A model generated the notes under the pieces. That model saw only the letters and a list, made by a program, of their open reading frames with translations. It was not told where the DNA came from and made no database searches. From assembly GCA_000434235.1 (NCBI GenBank), contig FR892015.1, positions 14,500 through 35,876 of the forward strand: DNA of 21,377 nt. The letters are read 5' to 3'. Position numbers and translations under genes: made by a program. This document shows, in pieces, positions 14,427 to 21,377 of the stretch (positions within the stretch are counted from its first letter, which is position 1; each line of letters starts with the position of its first letter). The DNA is from Alistipes sp. CAG:268. Its GTDB lineage: Bacteria > Bacteroidota > Bacteroidia > Bacteroidales > Rikenellaceae.

Positions 14427-14999
14427 ATGACCCGCGAGGAGTTGGTGGGGATGCTTGCCGCGCGTTTCTGCGAGGATTTCGCCGAGACGATGGCCCGGCG
14501 GGTGCTGGAGGCCGATGCCGTCGCGACGCTCTATGCCGTGGCGACCGGGCCTGCGGGCAGCCTGCCCCGTCCGCTGCGTGCGAAGGTCGCCTTCCGGAGC
14601 GCCTACGTCCTCGAACGGCTCTATTTCCGCGCGCCCGAGTGCTTCATGCCCCATGCGGATCTCTTCTGTGAAAGGGATTTTGCCGCGGCTTCGGGAATGA
14701 GCGCCCGCCGCCATTTCGGCAAGATCATGGCCGACCTGCTGTTGCGCTTCCGGCCATCGGACGGGACGCTGGGGCGGATTGCCGAGGCGGCGGCCGAATG
14801 GGCGGTCGATCCCTCGTCGCCCGTGGCGGTGAAGGTCTGGGCGCTCGACGTGCTGGACCGCTGCCGCGGTCGGGTCGCTTGGGTGGCGGAGACGTGGGAC
14901 GACCTGCTGGAGACCCTCGCCCGGGAGGCTACACCCGGCATCGCCTGTCGCGTCGGACGTTATCGGAAGGCAGAACGGCAGGATACATCCTGTGCTTGA
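14427..14999 (+). CDS. Conserved helical protein, HEAT/ARM-like
   Basis: I do not recognise a characterised gene. The 190-residue product is predicted mostly alpha-helical, with a repeated helix-turn-helix spacing ('LPRPLRAKVAFRSAYVLERLYF', later 'SPVAVKVWALDVLDRC' and 'WDDLLETLAREATPGIACRVGRY'), reminiscent of short HEAT-repeat scaffolds found in Bacteroidota. There is no signal peptide, membrane helix or catalytic motif. It starts 25 bp after tsaB and ends just before a strong terminator, so it is the last gene of the smpB-to-here run. A protein-protein interaction role is plausible but only inferred from fold class. Confidence 0.7.
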   Translation: MTREELVGMLAARFCEDFAETMARRVLEADAVATLYAVATGPAGSLPRPLRAKVAFRSAYVLERLYFRAPECFMPHADLFCERDFAAASGMSARRHFGKIMADLLLRFRPSDGTLGRIAEAAAEWAVDPSSPVAVKVWALDVLDRCRGRVAWVAETWDDLLETLAREATPGIACRVGRYRKAERQDTSCA

Positions 15000-15016
15000 A
15001 GAGAAAACGGTTCAAC

Positions 15017-15063
15017 AAGCAAAAGGATCCGCGGTTGAGATAAACCGCGGATCCTTTTGCTTT
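15017..15063. terminator. Bidirectional intrinsic terminator between the tsaB run and rmuC
   Basis: Two 20-base arms (15017-15036 and 15043-15062) pair perfectly around a six-base loop, GAGATA. The inner stem is GC-rich and the outer part is A/T-rich, providing T-rich ends on both strands. It lies 17 bp after the plus-strand gene and 17 bp past the rmuC stop, serving both convergent units. Confidence 0.85.
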
Positions 15064-15079
15064 AATGGGCTGTGATCCG

Positions 15080-16564
15080 TTATTTTTCCAGTTGGGGCGT
15101 TTTTTGAACCGGATCTGTCGTCGGGGCCGCCTCTCCGCCGTCAGGCTCCGGACCGTCGGTAAGTCGGGCCGTCGGATCGCCCTCGGCCGTTTCGAGCATC
15201 CGTGTCGGGAACTGCCGCTTGGTTTGCAGGCGGGCCGTCCTGCGTAGCCGCTCGCCCACGCGCAGGATGTTGTCGTTGCCCGAACAGAGCCGCTTGTAGG
15301 CGTCGTCGTAGGCGCCGCGGGCCTTGTCAAGTGCGGCGCCTACATTCTCGAGCGACGAGGCGAAGGCGGCAGCCTGCTCGTAGAGCTTCAGTCCGCAGGC
15401 GGCGATCTCCCGGGTGTTCTTGTCCTGGTCGTTGTACTTCCAGAGGTCGGCCACCAGTTTCAGCAGTGCGAAGAGGTTCGTCGGCGAGGAGATGATCACC
15501 TTCTTCTCGTAGGCGTCCTGCCAGATCGTCGTGTCGTTCTGCAGGGCGGCGAGGAAGGCCGGCTCGTTGGGGACGAACATGATGACGAAGTCGGGTGAAT
15601 TGAGCCTCCGCTGGTACTCCTTGCGCCCCAGCTCGGTGACGTGCTGGCGCACCGAGGCGATGTGGGCGTTGAGCTGGCGGCGGCGTTCGTCGTCGGTTTC
15701 GGCCGCGGTGTAGGCCACGAAGGCTGTCAGCGAGACCTTCGAGTCGATGACGATCTCCTTCTTCTCGGGCAGCCGCAGCACCACGTCGGGCCGCAGGTTG
15801 CGACCCTCCTCGTCCTTGATGTTGTACTGCGTTTCGTAGTGGATTCCCTTGGTGAGGGCCGAGTTGTCTAGGATCGTCTCGAGCAGTACCTCGCCCCAGT
15901 CTCCCTGCACCTTCGAGTTGCCCTTCAGTGCGTTGGTGAGGTTCTGCGCCTCGATAGAGATGTCGCGGTTGAGTTCCATGAGCCGCTTGAGCTCGGCCTT
16001 CAGTTCGCCCCGCTGCGAGGTCTGCGTGGTGTAGATCTCCTCGACGCGCTTGCGGAAGTCGGTGATGTTGTCGCGGAAGGGTTTGAGCAACAGGTCGATC
16101 GATTCACTGCTCGACTGGCGGAACCGCTGCGACTGTTCGCCGAGGATCTCCGTGGCGAGGTTGCGGAACTGGGCGCGGAAACGCTCCTCCAACTGCTCCC
16201 GGTCGGCCTTTTCGGCCGCCCGCTCCTCGGCGTTGCGGCTCTTGAGGGAGGCGATCTCGGCCGACGACGAGGCCCGCAGGGCTGCCAGTTCCGATTCCGT
16301 GCGGAGCCGCTCCTCGGTCAGCGTGCGGATCTGCTCCTGCAGCTGCCGTGCGTTCTCGCGGGCCGAGGACTCCGCCTCGGCGGCTGCGGCCAGGCGGGCT
16401 TCGGCTGCGGCCAGGCGGGCCGCAGCGTCGCGTTCGCGGGTCTCGGCCTCCGTCCGTTCGGTTGCGGCACGGCGCGTGTCGCGCCGCCACAGAAGGAGGA
16501 GCGCCAGGGCGAGGAGCGTCATCCCGCAGAGGATGATCGCAAGGATCGGGGTTGTGTCGGTCAT
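15080..16564 (-). CDS. rmuC: DNA recombination protein RmuC
   Basis: A membrane-anchored, putative nuclease-fold protein that limits recombination between inverted repeats in E. coli. The 494-residue product has an N-terminal transmembrane helix (about residues 7-26) and a long Ala/Glu/Arg-rich coiled coil (about 28-150). The RmuC core follows ('KGNSKVQGDWGEVLLETILDNSALTKGIHYETQ', 'RPDVVLRLPEKKEIVIDSKVSLTAF', 'DFVIMFVPNEPAFLAAL'), with the Glu and Asp-x-Lys residues expected of a PD-(D/E)XK-like fold. An acidic/Pro-rich tail follows. I start it at ATG 16564 (MTDTTPIL); a TTG at 16591 is in frame but would overlap the -7 box. It is monocistronic and convergent with the tsaB run. Confidence 0.94.
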   Translation of the reverse strand: MTDTTPILAIILCGMTLLALALLLLWRRDTRRAATERTEAETRERDAAARLAAAEARLAAAAEAESSARENARQLQEQIRTLTEERLRTESELAALRASSSAEIASLKSRNAEERAAEKADREQLEERFRAQFRNLATEILGEQSQRFRQSSSESIDLLLKPFRDNITDFRKRVEEIYTTQTSQRGELKAELKRLMELNRDISIEAQNLTNALKGNSKVQGDWGEVLLETILDNSALTKGIHYETQYNIKDEEGRNLRPDVVLRLPEKKEIVIDSKVSLTAFVAYTAAETDDERRRQLNAHIASVRQHVTELGRKEYQRRLNSPDFVIMFVPNEPAFLAALQNDTTIWQDAYEKKVIISSPTNLFALLKLVADLWKYNDQDKNTREIAACGLKLYEQAAAFASSLENVGAALDKARGAYDDAYKRLCSGNDNILRVGERLRRTARLQTKRQFPTRMLETAEGDPTARLTDGPEPDGGEAAPTTDPVQKTPQLEK

Positions 16565-16588
16565 GGGTGTGGTTTGTCTCTTTTCCTG

Positions 16589-16596
16589 CAAAAATA
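16589..16596 (-). promoter_or_regulatory. -7 promoter box of rmuC
   Basis: The minus strand reads TATTTTTG, an exact TAnnTTTG match, 24 nt before the rmuC ATG. No TTG at the consensus spacing. The box supports the start at 16564. Confidence 0.55.
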
Positions 16597-16703
16597 GGGA
16601 TTAATTTCCGAAAAAAGCATTCCTCCGGCTCCTGCATTCCGGAACGAGGGCCGATTCCGTGATTTTTTCGCGGGCGGGGTGGTGTAAATTCCGGTAATTT
16701 TCG

Positions 16704-16711
16704 TAGCTTTG
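16704..16711 (+). promoter_or_regulatory. -7 promoter box of the DUF4836 lipoprotein gene
   Basis: TAGCTTTG matches TAnnTTTG exactly and lies 28 nt before the ATG at 16740, giving a leader of about 25 nt rich in A and T. The -33 region (GTG near 16682) is a poor match. Confidence 0.55.
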
Positions 16712-16739
16712 TTTCTAACAATCATAACAACCCGAATTT

Positions 16740-18317
16740 ATGAAACAATTCTTTACACTTTTCAAAGGGGCCTGCCTGGCAACGGTGGCGTTGCTGACGG
16801 TGGCCTGCGGCGGAGGTGCCGACTATCGCAGCGCACTGCCTGCCGATGCCTTCATGACCTTGTCGTTCAATCCCGCCGCGCTCTCCGAGAAGAGCAATGC
16901 GGGCGCTTTTGCCGACAGCGAACTCTTTGCCCGCATCAATGAGGAGCTCGCCGGCGTCGAGTCTCTTTCGGCCGAGCAGAAGGAGTACTACCTGTCGCTG
17001 TTGAAGAACCCCGCCGAGACGGGTGTGGACATGGATCGCGACAGCTACATGTTCTTCACGCTCGAGGGTGAAAATCCGGCCCAGCCCACGGGGCGCGGCG
17101 GCCTGTTGCTGCCGTTGGCCGACCGGGCGAAGTTTGACGCCTTTATCGCGCAGGTCAATGCGGTAAGCGGTTTGGAGGTCGAGCAGTCCGGGACGATCAG
17201 CTATGTGCGTGTGGGCGAGCAGTCGGACGTGAGTGTGGTGTGCGCCTTCAACGAGGCGGCCTGCATGCTCTTCGTCTCGCAGGAGAATCCGGAGGAGTGC
17301 CTCTCGCGTGTGAAGGACCTGTTTGCACAGAAAACCGACAAGAGCCTCATCGGCAACCGTGCCATAGCCGAGCGGCTGGCCGGGAAGAACGACATCAACG
17401 TGGTGCTCTCCTACGCGGCCCTGATGCCCATGCTCAAGAGCAATCCGATGGTTGCCGCCATGCCGGCAATGGAGGCGCTCGGCGGTGTTTCGCTCCTCGG
17501 CTCGATGAACTTCGAGAAGGGACGCATCGTGGTCGATGGCGCCATGGCCTTTGCCGATGATGCTGCCAAGGCCAAGCTGGAGGAGCTCTACGGCTATGTG
17601 GAGCCGCAGACGGGCAAGCTGCTGCGCTACCTGCCCGCACAGAGCATTGCGGCCATGGGTATGGGACTCAACGGCGGGAAGCTCTTCACGATGCTCTCGT
17701 CGATGCCCGGTTACGGCATGCTGATGGCCAACCCGATGGTCAAGCAGGTGATGGAGGCCTTCGACGGCGACCTCCTGCTGGGCTTCTCGGGCATGCTGCC
17801 CGGCGGGCAGTATCCCGTGGCGTCGCTCCTGGCCCAGGTCAAGGATGCCGGGGTGATGCAGCTGCTGGTCTCGAACCTCGGCGGCATGCCGCTCGTCGAG
17901 ACGGCCAAGGATCAGTATTCGATTTCGATGGGCGGTGTCTCGGCCTTCTTCGGTGTGAAGGATAACGTGCTTTATATCACCTCGGATGCCGCCGTGAAGA
18001 CGGCGCTCGACGGTTCGCAGATCGAGTCGTTCGAGTCGCACAAGGAGCTCTTCAAGGATCAGGCCTCGAGTTTCTTCGTCGATTTCCGCGGCGTGGTTGC
18101 CCTGGTGGGGCAGCTGACCGCCGGTGTGGGTGCGACGGATGAGGCCCGGATGGCTCTCGAGGTGCTCGGGCTCTTCGACCGGATGGAGCTCTCCGGCACG
18201 ACCGAGGGCGGCCGGATGGTGGTCTACATGACCGACGGGGAGCGGAATGCCCTGGAGACGATCTGTGCCGAAACCGGCCGGTTGATCGAGGCGAATCTCC
18301 CCGAAGCGAACAACTGA
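16740..18317 (+). CDS. DUF4836 family lipoprotein
   Basis: A 525-residue Bacteroidota lipoprotein of unknown function. The signal peptide ends in the lipobox LTVAC (Cys23), followed by GGG. The mature region begins with the family-like segment 'DYRSALPADAFMTLSFNPAALSEKS' and contains 'LLKNPAETGVDMDRDSYMFF'. It then has repeated alpha/beta units in which strands alternate with phrases such as 'INVVLSYAAL' and 'QSIAAMGMGLNGGK'. No catalytic motif is apparent. It has its own promoter and a terminator, so it is probably monocistronic, divergent from rmuC across 175 bp. Lgt (5607-6491) would lipidate it. The residue after Cys is Gly, not an obvious surface-export signal. Confidence 0.82.
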   Translation: MKQFFTLFKGACLATVALLTVACGGGADYRSALPADAFMTLSFNPAALSEKSNAGAFADSELFARINEELAGVESLSAEQKEYYLSLLKNPAETGVDMDRDSYMFFTLEGENPAQPTGRGGLLLPLADRAKFDAFIAQVNAVSGLEVEQSGTISYVRVGEQSDVSVVCAFNEAACMLFVSQENPEECLSRVKDLFAQKTDKSLIGNRAIAERLAGKNDINVVLSYAALMPMLKSNPMVAAMPAMEALGGVSLLGSMNFEKGRIVVDGAMAFADDAAKAKLEELYGYVEPQTGKLLRYLPAQSIAAMGMGLNGGKLFTMLSSMPGYGMLMANPMVKQVMEAFDGDLLLGFSGMLPGGQYPVASLLAQVKDAGVMQLLVSNLGGMPLVETAKDQYSISMGGVSAFFGVKDNVLYITSDAAVKTALDGSQIESFESHKELFKDQASSFFVDFRGVVALVGQLTAGVGATDEARMALEVLGLFDRMELSGTTEGGRMVVYMTDGERNALETICAETGRLIEANLPEANN

Positions 18318-18325
18318 TAAACAGA

Positions 18326-18367
18326 CGGGCGGCCTTCGGAAACGGATCCGGAGGCCGCTCCCGTTTT
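18326..18367 (+). terminator. Intrinsic terminator after the DUF4836 gene
   Basis: CGGG-CGGCCTTCGG pairs with CCGGAGGCCG-CT-CCCG (one wobble and a small bulge) around an eight-base loop, followed directly by TTTT at 18364-18367. It ends the lipoprotein unit and separates it from the ABC transporter genes. Confidence 0.8.
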
Positions 18368-18401
18368 GTAGGGCAATAACGGAAATACTACTGTCAGGAT
18401 A

Positions 18402-19052
18402 ATGGAGACGATTGTGTTGGAACGGGTGGTGCCGTCGGTCTTTGCGGCGGACCCGAAGGCCGTGGAGGGGTCGGAGATCTGGTTGCGGGAGGTGACCTTC
18501 CGCCGGGGGGTGCGCTATCTGGTCGAGGCGGCCTCGGGCGCCGGCAAGAGCTCGCTGTGCAGCTTCCTCTATGGCATCCGCGACGACTATGAAGGGACGA
18601 TACGCTTCGATGCGACGGACAGCCGGAGTCTCTCGGTCGGGGGATGGTGCGATCTCCGGCGCCGCTCGCTGGGACTGCTTTTCCAGGAGCTGCGTTTCTT
18701 CGAGGAGCTGACCGTGTGGGAGAACATCGCGCTGAAGAACGATCTGACCCGCTTCCACACCGCGGAGCGGATCGAACGGATGCTTGACGCGGCGCGCATC
18801 GCCGACAAGCGCGACGTCGCGGCCGGCCGTCTCTCCGTCGGCCAGCAGCAGCGTGTGGCCTTCATCCGGGCGCTGTGCCAGCCGCTCGACTTCGTGCTGC
18901 TCGACGAGCCGGTGAGCCACCTCGATCCGACCAACGGCGACCTGCTCGCCGCGCTGCTCGACGAGGAGACCCGCCGGCAGGGTGCCGGCGTCATCGTTAC
19001 ATCGGTGGGCAATCGCCTCGGACTGACCTACGATCAAATCTTCCGCCTATGA
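18402..19052 (+). CDS. ABC transporter ATP-binding protein (LolD/MacB type) with atypical H-loop
   Basis: A 216-residue nucleotide-binding subunit. Walker A reads AASGAGKSS (K49, S50), with Ala at the first conserved Gly position (A43). The Q-loop Gln is at 95 ('LLFQE'), the signature is 'LSVGQQQR' (144-151), and Walker B is 'FVLLDEP' (D168, E169) followed by D-loop 'SHLD'. The switch region reads 'VIVTSVGNR', so the expected H-loop His is Ser201. Loss of that His usually weakens ATP hydrolysis in ABC proteins, so activity may be altered. The stop overlaps the permease start (ATGA at 19049-19052), so the two subunits are coupled. Family resemblance is to lipoprotein-release and MacB-type exporters; the substrate is unknown. 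Confidence 0.86.
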   Translation: METIVLERVVPSVFAADPKAVEGSEIWLREVTFRRGVRYLVEAASGAGKSSLCSFLYGIRDDYEGTIRFDATDSRSLSVGGWCDLRRRSLGLLFQELRFFEELTVWENIALKNDLTRFHTAERIERMLDAARIADKRDVAAGRLSVGQQQRVAFIRALCQPLDFVLLDEPVSHLDPTNGDLLAALLDEETRRQGAGVIVTSVGNRLGLTYDQIFRL

Positions 19053-20248
19053 CCCTGCTTTGGAAACTCCTGCGCAGCCACCTGAGTTTCGCGCAAACCT
19101 TCGGCTTCGCCCTGGCCGGCGTGGTCGGCATGACCGTCGTACTTGCCTCGATGCAGGCCTATCGCGACGTGCTGCCTCTGTTCGAGGCCCCGGACTCCTT
19201 CGCCAAGGGCGATTTCCTGGTCCTCTCGAAACAGGTCGGTACGCTCAATTCGCTCGGGATGGGGAGCACGGACTTCTCCTCTGGGGAGTTGGACGAGCTT
19301 GCATCCCAGCCGTTTGTCCGCAGCATCGGCGCCTTCACCCCGGCCGATTACCAGGTGACGGGTTCGGTCGGCATGGGCGGGATCGGCTTCTCGACCTACC
19401 TCTTCTTCGAGTCGGTGCCCGACCGCTTCCTCGATGTGGACAGCCAGGCGTGGCACTACGAGCCCGGCAGCCGCGACATTCCGATTGTCATACCGCGCAA
19501 CTATCTGAACCTTTATAATTTCGGGTTTGCCCGCTCGCAGGGGCTTCCGCAGATCTCCGAGGGTATCTTCCGCCGCGTGACGCTCGATATCGAGCTTGCG
19601 GGCAACGGCCGCACGGAGCATTTCCGGGGCCGGATCGTCGGGCTGTCGAACCGCCTCAATACGATCCTTGTCCCCGAGGCGTTCATCCGCTGGTCGAACG
19701 GGGAGTTCGGCCGCGGCGGGCAGGGGCGGATGCCCTCGCGCGTGATTGTCGAGACGGACCGTCCTGCCGACGACGGGGTGGCCTCCTACCTCCGCAGCCA
19801 CGGCTACGAGGTCGAAGGCGGACTGCGCGACGCGGGGCAGGCCGCACGCCTGTTGCGACTGGCTGCCGGCGGTGCCGCGGCACTCGGGCTGGTATTCAGC
19901 GTGATGTCATTCTACATCCTGATGCTGAGTATCTTCCTGCTCCTGCAGCGCGACAGCCGGAAACTCGAGACACTGCTCCTGCTCGGCTACTCTCCGGTGC
20001 GGGTGGCCAGACCCTACCGTTTGCTGACGCTGGGGCTCAACCTGGCCGTCTGGGCCGTCGCGCTCGGCATCTGGATGGCTCTCCGGAGTGCCTATCTGCC
20101 GCTGCTCGGGTCGATGCAGGAGAACTATGAACCCGGCAGCTGGCCCCTTACGGCGGCCTGCGGGCTGGCTCTGGCCCTGCTGCTTACGCTGCTCAACGGA
20201 GCTGCCATCGGCCGGCGGATCGGGCGCCTGACCCGGTGCCGGCGATAG
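19049..20248 (+). CDS. ABC transporter permease, FtsX/MacB-like
   Basis: A 399-residue permease with the FtsX-type layout. Transmembrane helix one is near the N-terminus (about residues 17-38). A large extracytoplasmic domain (about 40-275) corresponds to the MacB-type periplasmic domain. Three further helices lie in the C-terminal third, around 'GGAAALGLVFSVMSFYILML', 'LNLAVWAVALGIWMAL' and 'AACGLALALLLTLL'. The segment after helix two, 'LQRDSRKLETLLLLGYSPVRVARPY', matches the coupling helix that contacts the ATPase. I start it at ATG 19049 (MTLLWKLLRSHLSF); the open frame upstream is inside the ATPase gene. Such systems move lipoproteins or peptides or act mechanically on envelope enzymes rather than importing solutes. 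Confidence 0.88.
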   Translation: MTLLWKLLRSHLSFAQTFGFALAGVVGMTVVLASMQAYRDVLPLFEAPDSFAKGDFLVLSKQVGTLNSLGMGSTDFSSGELDELASQPFVRSIGAFTPADYQVTGSVGMGGIGFSTYLFFESVPDRFLDVDSQAWHYEPGSRDIPIVIPRNYLNLYNFGFARSQGLPQISEGIFRRVTLDIELAGNGRTEHFRGRIVGLSNRLNTILVPEAFIRWSNGEFGRGGQGRMPSRVIVETDRPADDGVASYLRSHGYEVEGGLRDAGQAARLLRLAAGGAAALGLVFSVMSFYILMLSIFLLLQRDSRKLETLLLLGYSPVRVARPYRLLTLGLNLAVWAVALGIWMALRSAYLPLLGSMQENYEPGSWPLTAACGLALALLLTLLNGAAIGRRIGRLTRCRR

Positions 20249-20334
20249 CGTGCGGCGGAGAGCGCTCCGTGCCGGCCGGAGGTGTTGCCGGAGAAACGCA
20301 AACCTGTAACAGAACGTAATGTCATAAATTCCGA

Positions 20335-20988
20335 ATGATGAACCGTATAATTGCTCCTTCGATGCTTTCGGCCGATTTCGGCCACCTGGACCGCGATACG
20401 CGGATGATCGACCGCAGTGCGGCCGAGTGGGTCCACATCGACGTGATGGACGGGGTGTTCGTACCGAACATCTCGTTCGGCTTTCCCGTGTTGAAATCCA
20501 TCCGCAAGGCGACCGCAAAGTGCCTGGACGTGCACCTGATGATCGTCGAGCCGGAACGTTACGTCGAGCGTTTCGCCCAGGCGGGGGCCGACATCGTGAC
20601 CTTCCACCTCGAGGCGACGCACGACGTGGGCGGATGCATCGATCGCATCCGCCGTGCCGGTGCGCGTGTGGGTATCTCGATCAAACCCGCCACGCCCGCG
20701 GCCTCGCTGCGCGAGTGGCTGCCGAAGGTCGATCTGGTGCTGGTGATGAGTGTCGAGCCGGGATTCGGCGGGCAGTCGTTCATCCCCGGCTCGCTCGACA
20801 AGATCCGCGAACTGCGCGCCATGGCCCACGAGGGCGGGCTCTCCACGCTCATCGAGGTCGATGGCGGCATCTCGGCACGCAATGCCCGTGAGGTGTTCGA
20901 GGCCGGGGCCGACGCCCTGGTGGCCGGCAGCGCCGTCTTCGGGGCCCCGGATCCCGAGGCGGAGATCGTACGGATGCTCGAAGCCTGA
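20335..20988 (+). CDS. rpe: Ribulose-phosphate 3-epimerase
   Basis: Interconverts ribulose 5-phosphate and xylulose 5-phosphate in the pentose phosphate pathway. The 217-residue TIM-barrel protein has 'APSMLSADF' with the substrate-binding Ser, 'VHIDVMDGVFVPNISFG' (H34, D36), 'DVHLMI' (H67), the phosphate loop segment 'MSVEPGFGGQSF', and 'IEVDGGIS' (D176). H34, D36, H67 and D176 are the metal ligands, with D36 and D176 as the acid/base pair. Two ATGs abut at 20335 and 20338; either may be used. It lies 86 bp after the permease, with an AT-rich leader but no clear -7 box, so readthrough from the ABC genes is possible. Confidence 0.96.
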   Translation: MMNRIIAPSMLSADFGHLDRDTRMIDRSAAEWVHIDVMDGVFVPNISFGFPVLKSIRKATAKCLDVHLMIVEPERYVERFAQAGADIVTFHLEATHDVGGCIDRIRRAGARVGISIKPATPAASLREWLPKVDLVLVMSVEPGFGGQSFIPGSLDKIRELRAMAHEGGLSTLIEVDGGISARNAREVFEAGADALVAGSAVFGAPDPEAEIVRMLEA

Positions 20989-21012
20989 CCGGCCGGACCT
21001 CGTTTACGTGTG

Positions 21013-21090
21013 CGGGCGTGCCGCGGGACGCGGAAAATTCGGATTTAATCACTACCTTTGCCGAAATTCCGGACCCTTGCGGCACGCCCG
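21013..21090. repeat. Inverted repeat flanking the ABC-F promoter
   Basis: CGGGCGTGCCGC (21013-21024) and GCGGCACGCCCG (21079-21090) are perfect 12-bp inverted copies with the ABC-F -7 box between them. A further 8-bp pair, CCCTTGCG (21074-21081) and CGCAAGGG (21104-21111), overlaps the right arm, so the two hairpins are mutually exclusive in an RNA read through from rpe. Confidence 0.6.
21053..21060 (+). promoter_or_regulatory. -7 promoter box of the ABC-F gene
   Basis: TACCTTTG matches TAnnTTTG exactly, 74 nt before the ABC-F ATG, giving an RNA leader of roughly 70 nt. There is no TTG at the consensus spacing. Confidence 0.5.
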
Positions 21091-21120
21091 TGCGCGTATC
21101 CGTCGCAAGGGGCGGCCTGC

Positions 21121-21138
21121 ATGTACGTTTTGCTATGA
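21121..21138 (+). CDS. Possible five-codon leader ORF overlapping the ABC-F start
   Basis: ATG TAC GTT TTG CTA TGA encodes MYVLL, and its TGA overlaps the ABC-F ATG (ATGA at 21135-21138). Such an overlap would let translation of the leader feed re-initiation at the main gene. Leader peptides are known in front of some antibiotic-responsive ABC-F genes, but this one may be a chance ORF. No ribosome-binding site distinguishes it. Confidence 0.2.
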   Translation: MYVLL

Positions 21139-21377
21139 TTTCACTCGACAACCTTACGGTAAGCTACGGGGGCTGGACCCTCTTCGACAATATCTCGTTT
21201 CTGATCAATCCCAAGGACCGGATCGGTCTGGTGGGCAAGAACGGCGCGGGCAAGACGACCCTGCTGCGCATCATCACCGGCGAGCAGCAGCCCACGTCGG
21301 GTGCCGTGACGATCAACGGCGAGTGTACGATCGGCTACCTGCCCCAGACGATGCGCGTGGCCGACACCACGACGCTC
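21135..21377 (+). CDS. ABC-F family ATP-binding protein (partial, N-terminus only)
   Basis: The first 81 codons of a soluble ABC ATPase; the frame is open to the window end. It starts MISLDNLTVSYGGWTLFDNISFLI and has Walker A 'VGKNGAGKTTLLRIITGE' (about 33-50), then 'PTSGAVTINGECTIGYLPQ' with the Q-loop Gln. This opening fits the duplicated-ATPase ABC-F proteins (EttA, Uup, YheS and antibiotic-resistance relatives) that act on ribosomes rather than in membranes. The subtype depends on the linker and second domain, which lie outside the window. It has its own promoter and a structured leader. Confidence 0.85.
   Translation, partial: MISLDNLTVSYGGWTLFDNISFLINPKDRIGLVGKNGAGKTTLLRIITGEQQPTSGAVTINGECTIGYLPQTMRVADTTTL

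Noticed and set aside
16722..19037. Open 771-codon minus-strand frame across the DUF4836 and ABC ATPase genes
   Set aside because: It crosses two real genes and a terminator and shows shadow-type composition with no domain.

Overview
This is ordinary chromosomal core sequence from a GC-rich member of the Bacteroidota, most likely an Alistipes/Rikenellaceae-type Bacteroidales. That placement is an inference. It rests on TAnnTTTG -7 promoter boxes, some with TTG about 19 nt upstream, in front of many genes. It also rests on lineage-typical proteins (NigD-like lipoprotein, DUF4836 lipoprotein, HU-CCDC81/SPOR protein, ECF sigma factor paired with a membrane-anchored beta-barrel protein), AT-rich A-tract leaders instead of strong Shine-Dalgarno sequences, and high GC in the coding regions. 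I see no phage, insertion sequence, CRISPR array or plasmid gene.

Layout. 1-760 (minus): NigD-like lipoprotein, cut by the window edge, divergent from an ECF sigma factor and its membrane partner (902-2833, plus), which end at a strong palindromic terminator. 2907-3226: an AT-rich island with a dyad, a consensus plus-strand promoter, and a minus-strand tRNA-Arg(CCG) with its own promoter and terminator. 3227-7974 (plus): a close-packed run of an HTH/S24-like regulator lacking peptidase residues, riboflavin synthase, a sensor kinase with almost no extracytoplasmic domain, lgt, an HU-like/SPOR transmembrane protein and a GtrA-family protein. Several stops and starts overlap. 8113-10158 (minus): uvrB, divergent from dnaG (10245-12218) across 86 bp holding two identical -7 boxes almost touching the start codons. 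12219-12397: an intergenic segment that can fold into a multibranched RNA. 12398-14999 (plus): smpB, a Cof-type HAD phosphatase, tsaB and a helical HEAT-like protein, ending at a 20-bp terminator shared with convergent rmuC (15080-16564, minus). 16740-18317: DUF4836 lipoprotein. 18402-20248: a two-gene ABC exporter/lipoprotein-release type system (ATPase plus FtsX-like permease). 20335-20988: rpe. 21135-end: the first 81 codons of an ABC-F ATPase behind a promoter, inverted repeats and a possible five-codon leader ORF.

Functional themes are envelope biogenesis and signalling (sigma/barrel pair, sensor kinase, lgt, SPOR protein, GtrA, lipoproteins, ABC permease) and information processing (uvrB, dnaG, smpB, tsaB, rmuC, tRNA-Arg, ABC-F), with metabolic genes ribE and rpe. 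No obvious new defence or biosynthetic system is present. The best leads are the dnaG-smpB structured segment, the regulator/antisense-tRNA island, the DNA-binding-to-septum HU/SPOR protein, and the ABC-F leader.
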